A stretch of DNA of 12,111 nucleotides from Oscillibacter sp. UBA6647. Its GTDB lineage: Bacteria; Bacillota; Clostridia; Oscillospirales; Oscillospiraceae. The position numbers and the translations under genes are program-made. Under the pieces are notes generated by a model that was not told the DNA's origin, searched no databases, and saw nothing but the letters and a program-made list of their open reading frames with translations. Positions within the stretch are counted from its first letter, which is position 1. The number at the start of each line of letters is the position of its first letter. Shown here in pieces: positions 4,311-12,047 of this stretch. The DNA lies in contig DKLF01000059.1 in assembly GCA_002455655.1 (NCBI GenBank), positions 1 through 12,111 of the forward strand, read 5' to 3'.

Positions 4311-5579
4311 ATGGAAAACCGGGAAAAGCAGAATTCAATGGCGCTTCATCGGCGGTTAGCAGTAGGATTTGGAGCGGTCAATCTTGTTACAATACTGATT
4401 ACTTTGCTCAGCGTGACCGTGATGGCGCGCCTGCATGCCGCGGGCAGTGTTTCAGCGGGCTTTCTCACGGTTTTTTCCGGCGGAGTGGCGGCACTGACAG
4501 TTCTTTCGATTGTGCTGAGCGTGATTGCGTGCAGACGTCTTGACAGTAGCATGACCCGGCCGATGAAAATTCTGAACGGCATTGCAACCCAGCTTTCCCA
4601 AGGAGATACGTCGGCCAACGTAAAGGTGCTTACCAATGACGAGGTGGGCAGGCTGATGCAGGCATTTAAGACCATGGTGGAGAGCACCAGACGGCAGGCG
4701 CAGGCCGCCGAGACAATTGCCAAAGGGGATTTGACCGCGCAGGTGGCGTTGAACTCCGACAAGGACGTGCTGGGCATGGCGCTGAACCACATTGCGGAGA
4801 ACAATAGCCGGATGCTTTCCCGTATCCGGGCGGCTTCCGGCGAAATCGCGGCCGAGGCCGGGCAGATTTCAGAGGCAGGAGGGCGCCTTGCGGAGGGCTC
4901 CAGCCGACAGGCCGGTTCCCTTCAGGAGCTGGCGGCGGCGGTGGAGCAGGTGAAATCCAACATCGACCTCAGCGCACAGCATGCCGCAAAAGCCCGCACC
5001 CAGGCAAACAAGGTCAGTCACGACGCGGAGGACGGCAGCGGACGCATGAGCGAGATGCTGGAGGCGATGGACGAAATCAGTGTTTCCTCCACAAATATCT
5101 CCGGTGTGATGAAAGCGATTGAAACCATCGCGTTTCAGACCAATATCCTGTCGCTGAACGCCTCGGTGGAGGCGGCGCGGGCCGGACAGTACGGCAAGGG
5201 CTTTGCCGTGGTGGCGGACGAGGTGCGCAATCTGGCGGCACGCTCCGCCAAGGCTGCGCAAGAGACTGCCGACATGGTGAAGGACTCCGTTCAGCGGATT
5301 GAGCACGGCACGCGGATTGCCCGGGAAACTGCCGATGCGTTCCATAAAATTGTGGACGGCATTCATGAGGTGGCGGATCTGGCGGGAAAAATTGCCGACG
5401 CAGCGGCGGAGCAGGCCGCAGGCGTATCCGCCATCAACGACGAAATCGGGCAGGTGTCCGCCACGGTGCAGGCCAACTCCGCCGCGACGGAGGAAAGCTC
5501 CACCTCAACGGTTACCCTTTATCGGCAGGCTGAAGAGCTGAAGTCGTTGGTGCAGACCTTTAAGCTGCGGGTGAATTGA
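4311..5579 (+). CDS. Methyl-accepting chemotaxis protein with minimal extracellular region
   Basis: Chemoreceptor that controls CheA kinase through CheW at the cell membrane. Two membrane spans lie at about residues 18-38 and 52-73 with only some 13 residues between them, so there is no room for a ligand-binding ectodomain. A HAMP domain follows at about 74-127, then a second HAMP-like stretch at 128-165 (AETIAKGDLTAQV...). The long helical signalling domain runs from about 166 to 420, with the conserved hairpin tip at 272-312 (TIAFQTNILSLNASVEAARA, then GKGFAVVADEVRNLAARS). Ala/Glu-rich flanks on both sides would hold methylation sites. ATG 4311 has GGGAGGG 7 bp upstream. The gene stands alone between terminators. 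It probably senses an intracellular or membrane state, or acts with a partner. Confidence 0.93.
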   Translation: MENREKQNSMALHRRLAVGFGAVNLVTILITLLSVTVMARLHAAGSVSAGFLTVFSGGVAALTVLSIVLSVIACRRLDSSMTRPMKILNGIATQLSQGDTSANVKVLTNDEVGRLMQAFKTMVESTRRQAQAAETIAKGDLTAQVALNSDKDVLGMALNHIAENNSRMLSRIRAASGEIAAEAGQISEAGGRLAEGSSRQAGSLQELAAAVEQVKSNIDLSAQHAAKARTQANKVSHDAEDGSGRMSEMLEAMDEISVSSTNISGVMKAIETIAFQTNILSLNASVEAARAGQYGKGFAVVADEVRNLAARSAKAAQETADMVKDSVQRIEHGTRIARETADAFHKIVDGIHEVADLAGKIADAAAEQAAGVSAINDEIGQVSATVQANSAATEESSTSTVTLYRQAEELKSLVQTFKLRVN

Positions 5580-5612
5580 AGTTGTTTTTCACAGAACGCC
5601 GATAAAAGGAAC

Positions 5613-5648
5613 GGACCGGACGCCCTGCGGCGTCCGGTCCATTCTTTT
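5613..5648 (+). terminator. Intrinsic terminator of the chemotaxis receptor gene
   Basis: A 12-bp perfect stem, GGACCGGACGCC with its complement, around the loop CTGC is followed by ATTCTTTT. It lies 33 bp after the stop codon, a standard rho-independent terminator. Confidence 0.9.
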
Positions 5649-5769
5649 GGAAGATTGATGAAAAAAGTTTTGTCCCTTGCAAGTATGATAATACCGGTCA
5701 GATATTAAGCAAAAAAGCAGGGTTTGTTACAAAAGTTTTAAATCAACGTTGGACAAAGCTTTTTTTAAG

Positions 5770-5803
5770 GCCGCGCGCAGAATATTCTGGCGCTTTTTGC
5801 GGC
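5770..5803. other. Nested hairpin in the gap between the receptor and SSB genes
   Basis: GCCGC (5770-5774) pairs with GCGGC (5799-5803). Inside lies an imperfect palindrome around AGAATATTCT flanked by GCGC, followed by TTTTT. It is 25 bp beyond the stop of the convergent SSB-like gene and may end that transcript. The rest of 5649-5827 is A/T-rich and contains no gene I can support. Confidence 0.35.
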
Positions 5804-5827
5804 TTTGTTATGTAAGCCGGGTGGGAT

Positions 5828-6436
5828 TCAGGGCTCCTCGTCCGGTTCGTCGGTCAAATGCATGACGGAAACCTCGTAGGCCGTACGCTGCTGGGGTACG
5901 CCGTCCACGACCTTTGTATAGACGCGGCTCTGGAATCGGCCCTCCACGCCCAAGGGCTCGCCCACCTTCCGGCGGCTGACGCTTTGCGCCAACTGTCCCC
6001 AGACAATGACGGGCAGATAGTCTGCCCGGCTGTATCGGCGGCCCACCGCCAGCATCACGTCGCAGATGCTGCGGCCAAGGGGCGTGCGGCGGAGGATGGG
6101 GGGCTTGCACAGCGTCCCGGTCAGGAGAACGCGGTTGATTGGTTTGCCGTCCCATGGCTCCATGGAAGCGGCATAAACCGTCAGCACCAGTCGGCTGCCG
6201 CAGCCGCTTTTGTTGTTAAAGGAGCGGAGCTGGCCGAGGATATGTACGCTTTGGCCCTCTTCAAGGCAAGGCGGCAGGGGGGCGCGCACAAGGACGGGGA
6301 GCGTGTCCAACTGGCCGGAAAGACGCTCCACGCGCAGGGGAACGCAGTAAAAGCTGACGCTGTGGTTTTCGTGGGAGAAGCTGGGAGCGGCGGCCACCGT
6401 GCCGCACAGCTCCACTTCGTTTCTGGTTTGTTCCAT
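5828..6436 (-). CDS. Single-stranded DNA-binding protein paralogue with two OB folds (202 aa)
   Basis: The start is ATG 6436, with AGAGGTG 6-9 bp upstream; the frame extends further upstream but without family-like sequence. Two OB-fold halves follow each other. The first is at about residues 5-95 (NEVELCGTVAAAPSF... FYCVPLRVERLSG) and the second at about 101-195 (NRVLLTGTLCKPPILRRTP, GRSICDVMLAVGRRYSRADY, LPVIVWGQLA). The second half keeps the usual SSB pattern N-x-V-x-L-x-G and T-x-x-G-x-x-x-x-D/F-x-x-A-V-x-R. A tandem two-OB paralogue of this kind is common in Clostridia, in addition to the main SSB; the acidic tail here is only DEPDEEP and lacks the usual DDxxF tip that recruits repair partners. 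The gene is divergent from the lipase gene. Its exact role is unknown. Confidence 0.8.
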   Translation of the reverse strand: MEQTRNEVELCGTVAAAPSFSHENHSVSFYCVPLRVERLSGQLDTLPVLVRAPLPPCLEEGQSVHILGQLRSFNNKSGCGSRLVLTVYAASMEPWDGKPINRVLLTGTLCKPPILRRTPLGRSICDVMLAVGRRYSRADYLPVIVWGQLAQSVSRRKVGEPLGVEGRFQSRVYTKVVDGVPQQRTAYEVSVMHLTDEPDEEP

Positions 6437-6609
6437 GCCGTACACCTCTGTCCGTAAAGATGACGGGACAGAGTCGGCGTGCCGCCGACCGCATCCCATC
6501 GCAAAAACCCGCGCCGCCCAATCCCGCACTTTTGTGCGCGGACGGGCAGACACCCGCAGTGTGGTACAGCCTATGACGGGCTTGTCTGAAATAGACCGGA
6601 AGATTTCTC

Positions 6610-6637
6610 TTTCCAAACGGAGGAATTCGCATATAAT
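6610..6637 (+). promoter_or_regulatory. Probable sigma-A promoter of the lipase-like gene
   Basis: A perfect TATAAT at 6632-6637 has TTTCCA (4 of 6 to TTGACA) 16 bp upstream at 6610-6615. It lies about 30 bp before the start codon. The 173 bp between this and the SSB start hold no other gene. Confidence 0.5.
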
Positions 6638-6668
6638 AAAGAAAAGAAAAGGGGAGGAGGTGCGGTCC

Positions 6669-7844
6669 ATGGCAAATCTGATGGACTATCTTGACTGGCG
6701 AGGGGATTTAACCTTTTCTCAGGCGCCCTTCAATGAGGTTGACAGCCTGATTTTTTCCGAGTTGGCCTATGCCGATTTCCAAGGAATCGTCCCCGGTGTG
6801 GATGAGAAAGGCGGTGTTCCGCTGCGTGAAGCGGTGGAGCGTTTCTTCGACGAGGGTAGGGAAAAGGAACTGAAGAGGAGCGTGCTGCTTCCGGAGAAAA
6901 TTCCCAATATGCTGAAGGAGCTGAGTGGCTCTGTACGGTTTCAGGACTTGCTTCTGAGCTGCTGCGAGGAGCATCTGGACGAGGTGCGCCGGGAACAGTT
7001 TGCCGCCATTTCCGTGGAGCTTCCAGGGCGGACGGCGTACCTTGCTTTCCGGGGAACGGACGACACGTTGGTTGGCTGGAAGGAAAACTTTGACATGGCT
7101 CTTCGAGATGCGGTTCCTGCCCAGATACGGGCGGCAGACTATGTGGACAGGGTTGCCAGACAATATTGGGGCTGGAAGCTGTACCTCGGAGGCCACTCTA
7201 AAGGTGGAAATCTGGCGGTGTACAGCGCCGTACATTCTAAAAAAACGGTTCAGAATCGAATTCTTGCTGTTTACAACAACGACGGACCTGGCTTTCGGGC
7301 TACGCTTACGGGCCGGGAAGAGCACCGGAGGATCGCGGACAGAATTCACACGATTCTGCCCAAGTCCTCGGTGGTGGGTCTTCTGATGGAGCACGAGGAG
7401 GAACTCACCGTGGTGGATTCCACGCAGATAGGAATTTTGCAGCACGACGGCTTTTCCTGGTGCGTAATGGGACCGGAATTTGTCCGGGTGGACGATATGA
7501 CCGACATCGAAGTAAACGACAGGGTGCTCAAGGCGTGGGTAAACGGCCTCAATCAGGAGCAGAGAGAGCGATTCTCCGACGCGCTGTTCGAGGTGCTCTC
7601 TGCGTCCAGCGCAGACACGCTGGCAGAACTGCGTGCACAGGGACCCAAGTCCGCCGTCGCCGTATTAAAAGCGCTGGCGGTTTTGGACAAAAAGACGTTG
7701 ACGGCGCTGAATTTTGCCGTGGGCGTGCTGTTTAAAACGGGAACCCAGTCCTTGCTGGAGGACTGGAAGCGAGATGGCCGCCGCCTTTTTAAGGAGTGGG
7801 CGGACTGGAGAGAGAGCCGGAGCGAGCAGGCAGAGAAAACGTAA
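6669..7844 (+). CDS. Mbeg1-like alpha/beta-hydrolase (DUF2974 family), putative lipase (391 aa)
   Basis: The start is ATG 6669 with the very strong ribosome site GGGGAGGAGG 8 bp upstream; the frame continues upstream to 6399 but that part overlaps the divergent SSB gene and promoter. The family hydrolyses ester bonds, probably of lipids. The oxyanion region is AYLAFRGTDD (about 123-132). The nucleophile elbow is GGHSKGGN with Ser177, followed by a strand and NNDGPGF (203-209), a hallmark of this family. A histidine in LQHDGFSW (about residue 259) is the likely catalytic base. The N-terminus MANLMDYLDWRGDLTF is also typical. There is no signal peptide or membrane span, so the enzyme is probably cytoplasmic. 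The C-terminal 90 residues are charged and helical. Natural substrate unknown. Confidence 0.88.
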   Translation: MANLMDYLDWRGDLTFSQAPFNEVDSLIFSELAYADFQGIVPGVDEKGGVPLREAVERFFDEGREKELKRSVLLPEKIPNMLKELSGSVRFQDLLLSCCEEHLDEVRREQFAAISVELPGRTAYLAFRGTDDTLVGWKENFDMALRDAVPAQIRAADYVDRVARQYWGWKLYLGGHSKGGNLAVYSAVHSKKTVQNRILAVYNNDGPGFRATLTGREEHRRIADRIHTILPKSSVVGLLMEHEEELTVVDSTQIGILQHDGFSWCVMGPEFVRVDDMTDIEVNDRVLKAWVNGLNQEQRERFSDALFEVLSASSADTLAELRAQGPKSAVAVLKALAVLDKKTLTALNFAVGVLFKTGTQSLLEDWKRDGRRLFKEWADWRESRSEQAEKT

Positions 7845-7859
7845 AAAGCTCCGACGGGA

Positions 7860-7890
7860 AGAGGTTTCCGACGGGGATGAAACCTCTCTT
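7860..7890 (+). terminator. Hairpin after the lipase-like gene
   Basis: AGAGGTTTC (7860-7868) pairs with GAAACCTCT (7879-7887) around a 10-nt loop and is followed by CTTTCC. It lies 15 bp after the stop codon. The T run is weak, so termination may rely on the stronger stem near 7980. Confidence 0.5.
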
Positions 7891-7951
7891 TCCTAAGCCG
7901 TTTGGCTTTAAAAAACATTTACTTGGAGCAAGCGCGCTTTGCGGGCGGACG

Positions 7952-7998
7952 AAAGAAAAAATACAGGGCCCCGGGGAATTCCTTCCCCGGGGCCTTGT
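7952..7998. terminator. Bidirectional terminator between the lipase gene and the ABC operon
   Basis: GGCCCCGGGGAA (7967-7978) pairs perfectly with 7983-7994 around TTCC, extended by four further pairs. On the - strand the stem is followed by TTTTTTCTTTC, a good terminator for the ABC transporter operon; on the + strand it is followed by TTGTCTT. The 106 bp up to the end of the ABC operon contain nothing recognisable. Confidence 0.85.
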
Positions 7999-8104
7999 CT
8001 TGCATCGCCCACAGGCGGTAAACTTGTTTTCAAATAAGCATCCTTAAAAAAGGAATCAAAGCAAGTTCTTAGACGCTTAAAATTTGACTGCCGAAAGTTT
8101 TTGA

Positions 8105-9085
8105 CTACCGTTCCTCACGGAAATAGGGGAGGCCCAAAGATGCGGGCGGCTGATTTTCTTTCCGGTTGCGCATGGAGACAACCACCAGCACGGCCAGCGT
8201 CACCAGATAGGGCAGCATCTTGAACAGCTCCTGAGAGCTGCGGTTCAGGCCGGGGATGTAGAAATACATCCAGAACAGCAGACCGAAGAGATAGGAGCCC
8301 CAAATGGCGCCGATGGGCTTCCATGTGGCGAAGATGACCAGCGCAACCGCCAGCCAGCCCAGAGATTCAATTCCACCGTCGTTGGCCCAGGTACCCTTGG
8401 TGTAGTCCATCACATAGTACAGTCCGCCAAGGCCGGAGAGGCCTGCGCCAAGGCAAGTGGCCAGATACTTATTGCGGGTGACGCTGATGCCCGCCGCGTC
8501 GGCGGTGCCGGGGTTTTCGCCCACAGCTCGCAGATTCAGGCCCATGCGGGACCGGCTCATGAAAATGTGAAGTGCCACGGCGATCAGAATGGCCGCATAG
8601 GCCAGAAATCCATAGGAAAAGAACAGCTTTCCTGCGCTTCCAAAATCGGCCAGAGGTGTGGAGGACCGATATGCGGAAGAGGTGACTGCCACAGAAATCT
8701 GCCCCACGCCGCCGGCCAGCTTATTCAGGCTTCCGCCAAAGAAGTTGGCAACTCCGCCGCCAAAAATCGTCAGGGTCAAGCCGGTGACGTTTTGGTTGGC
8801 CCGGAGCGAGATCGTCAGAAAGCTGAAAATCAGTCCGCCCGCAGCAGCCGCCAAAAAGGCGCACAGCATGGAGATCACAAGGCCCGCAACGGGAGAGGGA
8901 GAGGTGGTGGACGCCTCATAGAAAAATGCACCCATCAGGCCCGCGATGCCCCCTAAGTACATGATGCCGGGGACACCCAGATTCAGGTTGCCGGAGCGCT
9001 CCGTCAGGATTTCGCCCAGCGCGCCGAACAGGATGACCGTTCCAAAGACGATGGCCGCCTGAAACAGAGAGATGAATTGTGTCAT
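8105..9085 (-). CDS. BMP-type nucleoside ABC transporter permease, NupQ-like (326 aa)
   Basis: One of the two membrane subunits of a BmpA/NupOPQ-type importer, which brings nucleosides (guanosine in the Bacillus subtilis prototype) or related compounds into the cell. About eight to ten hydrophobic spans are present. Family marks include FGALGEILTERSGNLNLGVP (20-39, matching the typical G-E-x-x-x-E-R-x-G-x-x-N-x-G of this subunit), AVGENPGTADAAGI in the cytoplasmic loop that contacts the ATPase, and the following GLGGLYYVMDYTKG. ATG 9085 overlaps the stop of the upstream permease by 4 bp (ATGA) and has GGGGAGGG 7 bp upstream. It is the last gene of the operon and ends before the bidirectional terminator. 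The substrate cannot be told from sequence. Confidence 0.9.
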   Translation of the reverse strand: MTQFISLFQAAIVFGTVILFGALGEILTERSGNLNLGVPGIMYLGGIAGLMGAFFYEASTTSPSPVAGLVISMLCAFLAAAAGGLIFSFLTISLRANQNVTGLTLTIFGGGVANFFGGSLNKLAGGVGQISVAVTSSAYRSSTPLADFGSAGKLFFSYGFLAYAAILIAVALHIFMSRSRMGLNLRAVGENPGTADAAGISVTRNKYLATCLGAGLSGLGGLYYVMDYTKGTWANDGGIESLGWLAVALVIFATWKPIGAIWGSYLFGLLFWMYFYIPGLNRSSQELFKMLPYLVTLAVLVVVSMRNRKENQPPASLGLPYFREER

Positions 9086-10248
9086 GCGTCCGCCCTCCCC
9101 ACCGGGCAGCTTGCGCCGCGCTTGCGGCGGAAGCTGACTTTATAGCTGATGAAAAACTCGCTGCCGAGAATGCAGAACAGCAGGATGCCGGTGATGATGT
9201 CCGACACAAAGTTATTCAGGTTGTACCGGGATGCAATCTCCACGGCGCCCTTCTCCAGAAACAGGAGAAGGAAGGAGAAGAGAATCATCACAAAGGTATT
9301 GAATTTTGAGAGCCACGCCACAATGATGGCGGTGAAGCCCCGTCCGCCCGCAGTGGAGGTGGAAATGGTATGGGACGAACCGGAAACCGCCAAGAAGCCC
9401 GCCACGCCGCAGATAGCACCGGAGAGAAGCATGGTGCGGATATAGACCTTCTGCACGTTGATACCGGCATACCGCGCCGTGTTCTCACTGTCGCCCACCA
9501 CGGCGATCTCATAGCCCTGCTTGGAGTATTTCAGATAACTGTACATCAATACGGCGATGATAAGCACGATGATGACATTCAGCATGTATGCCTGCCCAAA
9601 TACGCTGGGGAACCAGCCGTCCTTGGTAAGCTGGTTGATGACGCCCACGGAGTTGGATCCGGCGGGATTTTCCCATTTGGACACGGCATAGCTGGTGAGC
9701 TGGATGGCCACATAGTTCATCATCAGGGTGAACAGCGTCTCATTGGTGCCCCAGCGGGCCTTGAACACGCCGGGAATCAGGCCCCACACGCCGCCGGCAA
9801 TCATGGAAACCACCAGCATGACCAGCAGCAGAACCGGGGTGGGAAGTGTTCCGCCCAGATAGATCATGCACGCGGCGGTGGCAATGCCGCCCACCAGAAC
9901 CTGACCCTCCGCACCGATGTTCCAAAACCGCATCTTAAAGGCCGGGGCCAACCCCACGGCGATGCACAGCATCATCATCGCGTCCCGGATAGTGACCCAG
10001 GCGCGGCGGGAGGTGCCAAAGGCACCTTGAAACATAGCCTCGTAGACCTTCAGGGGGTTGAGGTGAACAATGGAGAAAATAATCAGGCCGGAGAGCACCA
10101 GTGCCAGCGCCAGCGCGGCGCCCCGGATCAGCCAGGACTTCTCTCTGGAGATGCCCACGCGCTTTGAAATATGGATCAGGGGTTCGCTGCCGCTGCATTT
10201 GGAGGTGCCGCACGCGGAAGTACCGCAGGATGTTTCAGGCTTGCTCAT
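9082..10248 (-). CDS. BMP-type nucleoside ABC transporter permease, NupP-like, with Cys-rich N-terminus (388 aa)
   Basis: Second membrane subunit of the importer. The first span is at about residues 41-61, and the family motif FWNIGAEGQVLVGG lies at 108-121. GTNETLFTLMMNYVA (168-182) and the cytoplasmic loop AVVGDSENTARYAGINV (249-265) are also typical of the BPD_transp_2 family. The start ATG 10248 overlaps the ATPase stop by 4 bp. The N-terminus before the first span is unusual: TSCGTSACGTSKCSG holds three cysteines exactly five residues apart (C8, C13, C18), encoded by an imperfect 15-bp repeat. This could bind a metal or be a low-complexity extension; usual family members begin close to the first span. 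Confidence 0.9.
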   Translation of the reverse strand: MSKPETSCGTSACGTSKCSGSEPLIHISKRVGISREKSWLIRGAALALALVLSGLIIFSIVHLNPLKVYEAMFQGAFGTSRRAWVTIRDAMMMLCIAVGLAPAFKMRFWNIGAEGQVLVGGIATAACMIYLGGTLPTPVLLLVMLVVSMIAGGVWGLIPGVFKARWGTNETLFTLMMNYVAIQLTSYAVSKWENPAGSNSVGVINQLTKDGWFPSVFGQAYMLNVIIVLIIAVLMYSYLKYSKQGYEIAVVGDSENTARYAGINVQKVYIRTMLLSGAICGVAGFLAVSGSSHTISTSTAGGRGFTAIIVAWLSKFNTFVMILFSFLLLFLEKGAVEIASRYNLNNFVSDIITGILLFCILGSEFFISYKVSFRRKRGASCPVGRADA

Positions 10249-11822
10249 GACGCCGCACCCTCTTTCCTGAACTGAGTCATCAGCAGACCGAGGCCCTCTT
10301 TCGTGGCTTCTTCACGGGGGACAACGCCGCTGACCTGACCGCCGCACAGAACCACAATCCGGTCGCACAGCTCCAGCAACACGTCCAGATCCTCGCCCAC
10401 GTAAATCACGGCCACGCCTTTGAGCTTTTGCTCGGTCATGAGGTTGTAAATCGTATAAGAGGTGTTGATATCAAGGCCCCGGACGGCATAGGCGCTCATC
10501 AGCACCGTGGGGTTCATGGCGATCTCTCGGCCCACAAGAACCTTTTGCACATTGCCGCCGGAAAGCTTGCGAATCTGGGTGGCAACGCTGGGCGTGACAA
10601 CCTCCAGTTCATCCACCACTGTCTCTGCCAGCTTCTTGGGCTTTTTCCGGTCGGCAAAAACGCCCCGGCCGCTGAGATAGCTGCGCAGCAGCATATTGTC
10701 CGTCAAATCCATGTTGGCGACAAGGCCCATGCCCAGCCGGTCTTCCGGCACAAAGGACAGGGCCACGCCCATTTTCATAATATCCAGCGGGGATTTGCCG
10801 ATCAGCTCGTGAACGTGCTTGGCGTTTTCAGGATCGTTGGCGGGGGCGTTCGGATTCCACTCCTCATCCTTATAGAGAATGCTACTGCCCGGCTCGCAGA
10901 GCTGAAGACCGGCAATGGCCTCCAAAAGCTGCTTCTGGCCCGAACCGGCGATGCCCGCGATGCCTAAGATTTCACCGCCCCGGGCGGTAAAGCTCACGTC
11001 GCTGAGACGGGGGACCCCGTCCTTATCCTTTACGGTGAGGTGCTGAATCTCAATGCGCTCGGTGGTTTTTTCCGCCTTGGGGCAGTCGATATTCAGCTCC
11101 ACGGCCCGGCCCACCATCATGTCGGTGAGCTTCTGAGGGTCCGTATCGCAGGTGGACACATCTCCGATGAACTTGCCCTTGCGCAGCACGGCCACACGGT
11201 CGGACACGTCCATCACCTCGTGGAGCTTATGGGTGATGATGACCAGCGCCTTGCCGTCCGCCTTCATATTGCGCATGACGGCAAACAGCTTGTCGGTTTC
11301 CTGAGGCGTAAGTACGGCGGTGGGTTCGTCCAAAATCAGGATATCCGCGCCCCGGTAGAGGACCTTTACAATCTCCACCGTCTGCTTCTGGGAGACGGAC
11401 ATATCGTAAATTTTCTGATTGGGGTCAATGTCAAACCCGTATTTGTCCGCAATATCCTTGACCTTCGCCGCGATGGCCTTGCGGTCCAGCTTGCCCTCTC
11501 CAGTGAGGCCCAGAACAATATTCTCCGCTGCGGTAAACACATCCACCAGCTTGAAATGCTGATGAATCATACCGATGCCCAGATCAAACGCATCTCTGGG
11601 GCAGCAGATGCTCACGGCCTGACCATTTACATAAATCTGGCCCCCGTCGGGGAAGTAGATGCCGGAGAGCATATTCATCAGCGTGGTTTTTCCACTGCCG
11701 TTTTCTCCCAAAAGGGAGAGAATCTCTCCGCGCCGAAGCTCAAGGTCCACGCCGTCGTTGGCGACGACTTCGCCGAAGCGCTTAGTGACCTGCTTCATGA
11801 GGACTGCGCTGGTTGTCTCCAA
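10245..11822 (-). CDS. BMP-type nucleoside ABC transporter ATPase with two nucleotide-binding domains, NupO-like (525 aa)
   Basis: Energises the NupP/NupQ-like permeases. Domain 1 has a full Walker A GENGSGKT (39-46), Q-loop MIHQHF (about 85-90), signature SVSQKQ (142-147), Walker B LILDEP (162-167) and switch histidine H198. Domain 2 is degenerate: the P-loop reads GIAGSGQKQ without the Gly-Lys-Ser/Thr core, the signature LSGGNVQKV (420-428) is kept, and the Walker B region reads LMSAYAVRGLD where relatives have A-x-Q-P-T-R-G-L-D. One inactive domain is normal for this family. The start is taken at TTG 11822, with AGGAAAGGA 9-10 bp upstream. An in-frame ATG at 11909 lies at the predicted transcription start and its extra residues do not look like the family. 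ATG 11798 is a further option. Confidence 0.9.
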   Translation of the reverse strand: METTSAVLMKQVTKRFGEVVANDGVDLELRRGEILSLLGENGSGKTTLMNMLSGIYFPDGGQIYVNGQAVSICCPRDAFDLGIGMIHQHFKLVDVFTAAENIVLGLTGEGKLDRKAIAAKVKDIADKYGFDIDPNQKIYDMSVSQKQTVEIVKVLYRGADILILDEPTAVLTPQETDKLFAVMRNMKADGKALVIITHKLHEVMDVSDRVAVLRKGKFIGDVSTCDTDPQKLTDMMVGRAVELNIDCPKAEKTTERIEIQHLTVKDKDGVPRLSDVSFTARGGEILGIAGIAGSGQKQLLEAIAGLQLCEPGSSILYKDEEWNPNAPANDPENAKHVHELIGKSPLDIMKMGVALSFVPEDRLGMGLVANMDLTDNMLLRSYLSGRGVFADRKKPKKLAETVVDELEVVTPSVATQIRKLSGGNVQKVLVGREIAMNPTVLMSAYAVRGLDINTSYTIYNLMTEQKLKGVAVIYVGEDLDVLLELCDRIVVLCGGQVSGVVPREEATKEGLGLLMTQFRKEGAAS

Positions 11823-11913
11823 GAAAGACCATCCTTTCCTGCCAAAAGTGGCTCTAAATGCGTTATGCAAGAACGATGCCGGATGGGTTGACCGGCTTCT
11901 GTAAAACAAGATC

Positions 11914-11942
11914 AGTATAGCACGGTTTAAATGCCTTGTAAA
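11914..11942 (-). promoter_or_regulatory. Sigma-A promoter of the ABC transporter operon
   Basis: On the - strand, TTTACA (complement of 11937-11942) and TATACT (complement of 11914-11919) are separated by exactly 17 bp, each one base from consensus. Transcription would start near 11907, leaving an untranslated leader of about 85 nt before TTG 11822. The leader shows no purine-riboswitch core that I can recognise. The region 11943-12047 is A/T-rich and otherwise empty. Confidence 0.8.
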
Positions 11943-12047
11943 TCAAAATTCGCCCTAAAAATGTGAAAATTGAATATTTTTTTTTAGGCAAAACAAAAAT
12001 AATTATGGAAAGCATCCAAATATAAGCGCTGCTTTTGGAGGGCACTG

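Noticed and set aside
6399..6668. Upstream extension of the lipase-like gene
   Set aside because: It overlaps the start of the divergent SSB gene and the TATAAT promoter; ATG 6669 has an excellent ribosome site and a family-typical N-terminus.
9370..10167. Long + strand frame opposite the NupP-like permease
   Set aside because: Shadow of a well-supported membrane permease; its composition (many His, Gln, Gly) is what the complement of such a gene gives.
11040..11891. Long + strand frame of 283 codons opposite the ABC ATPase
   Set aside because: It is antisense to a gene with complete ABC motifs, is rich in His/Gly/Leu as expected of a shadow frame, and has no ribosome site or family match.
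11823..11907. Purine or other riboswitch in the leader of the nucleoside transporter operon
   Set aside because: The leader is about 85 nt long and I could not find the three-stem core or conserved loop bases of a purine riboswitch.
11823..11909. N-terminal extension of the ATPase from ATG 11909
   Set aside because: The -10 element at 11914-11919 puts the transcription start at about this ATG, and the extra residues do not resemble the family. TTG 11822 has a proper ribosome site.
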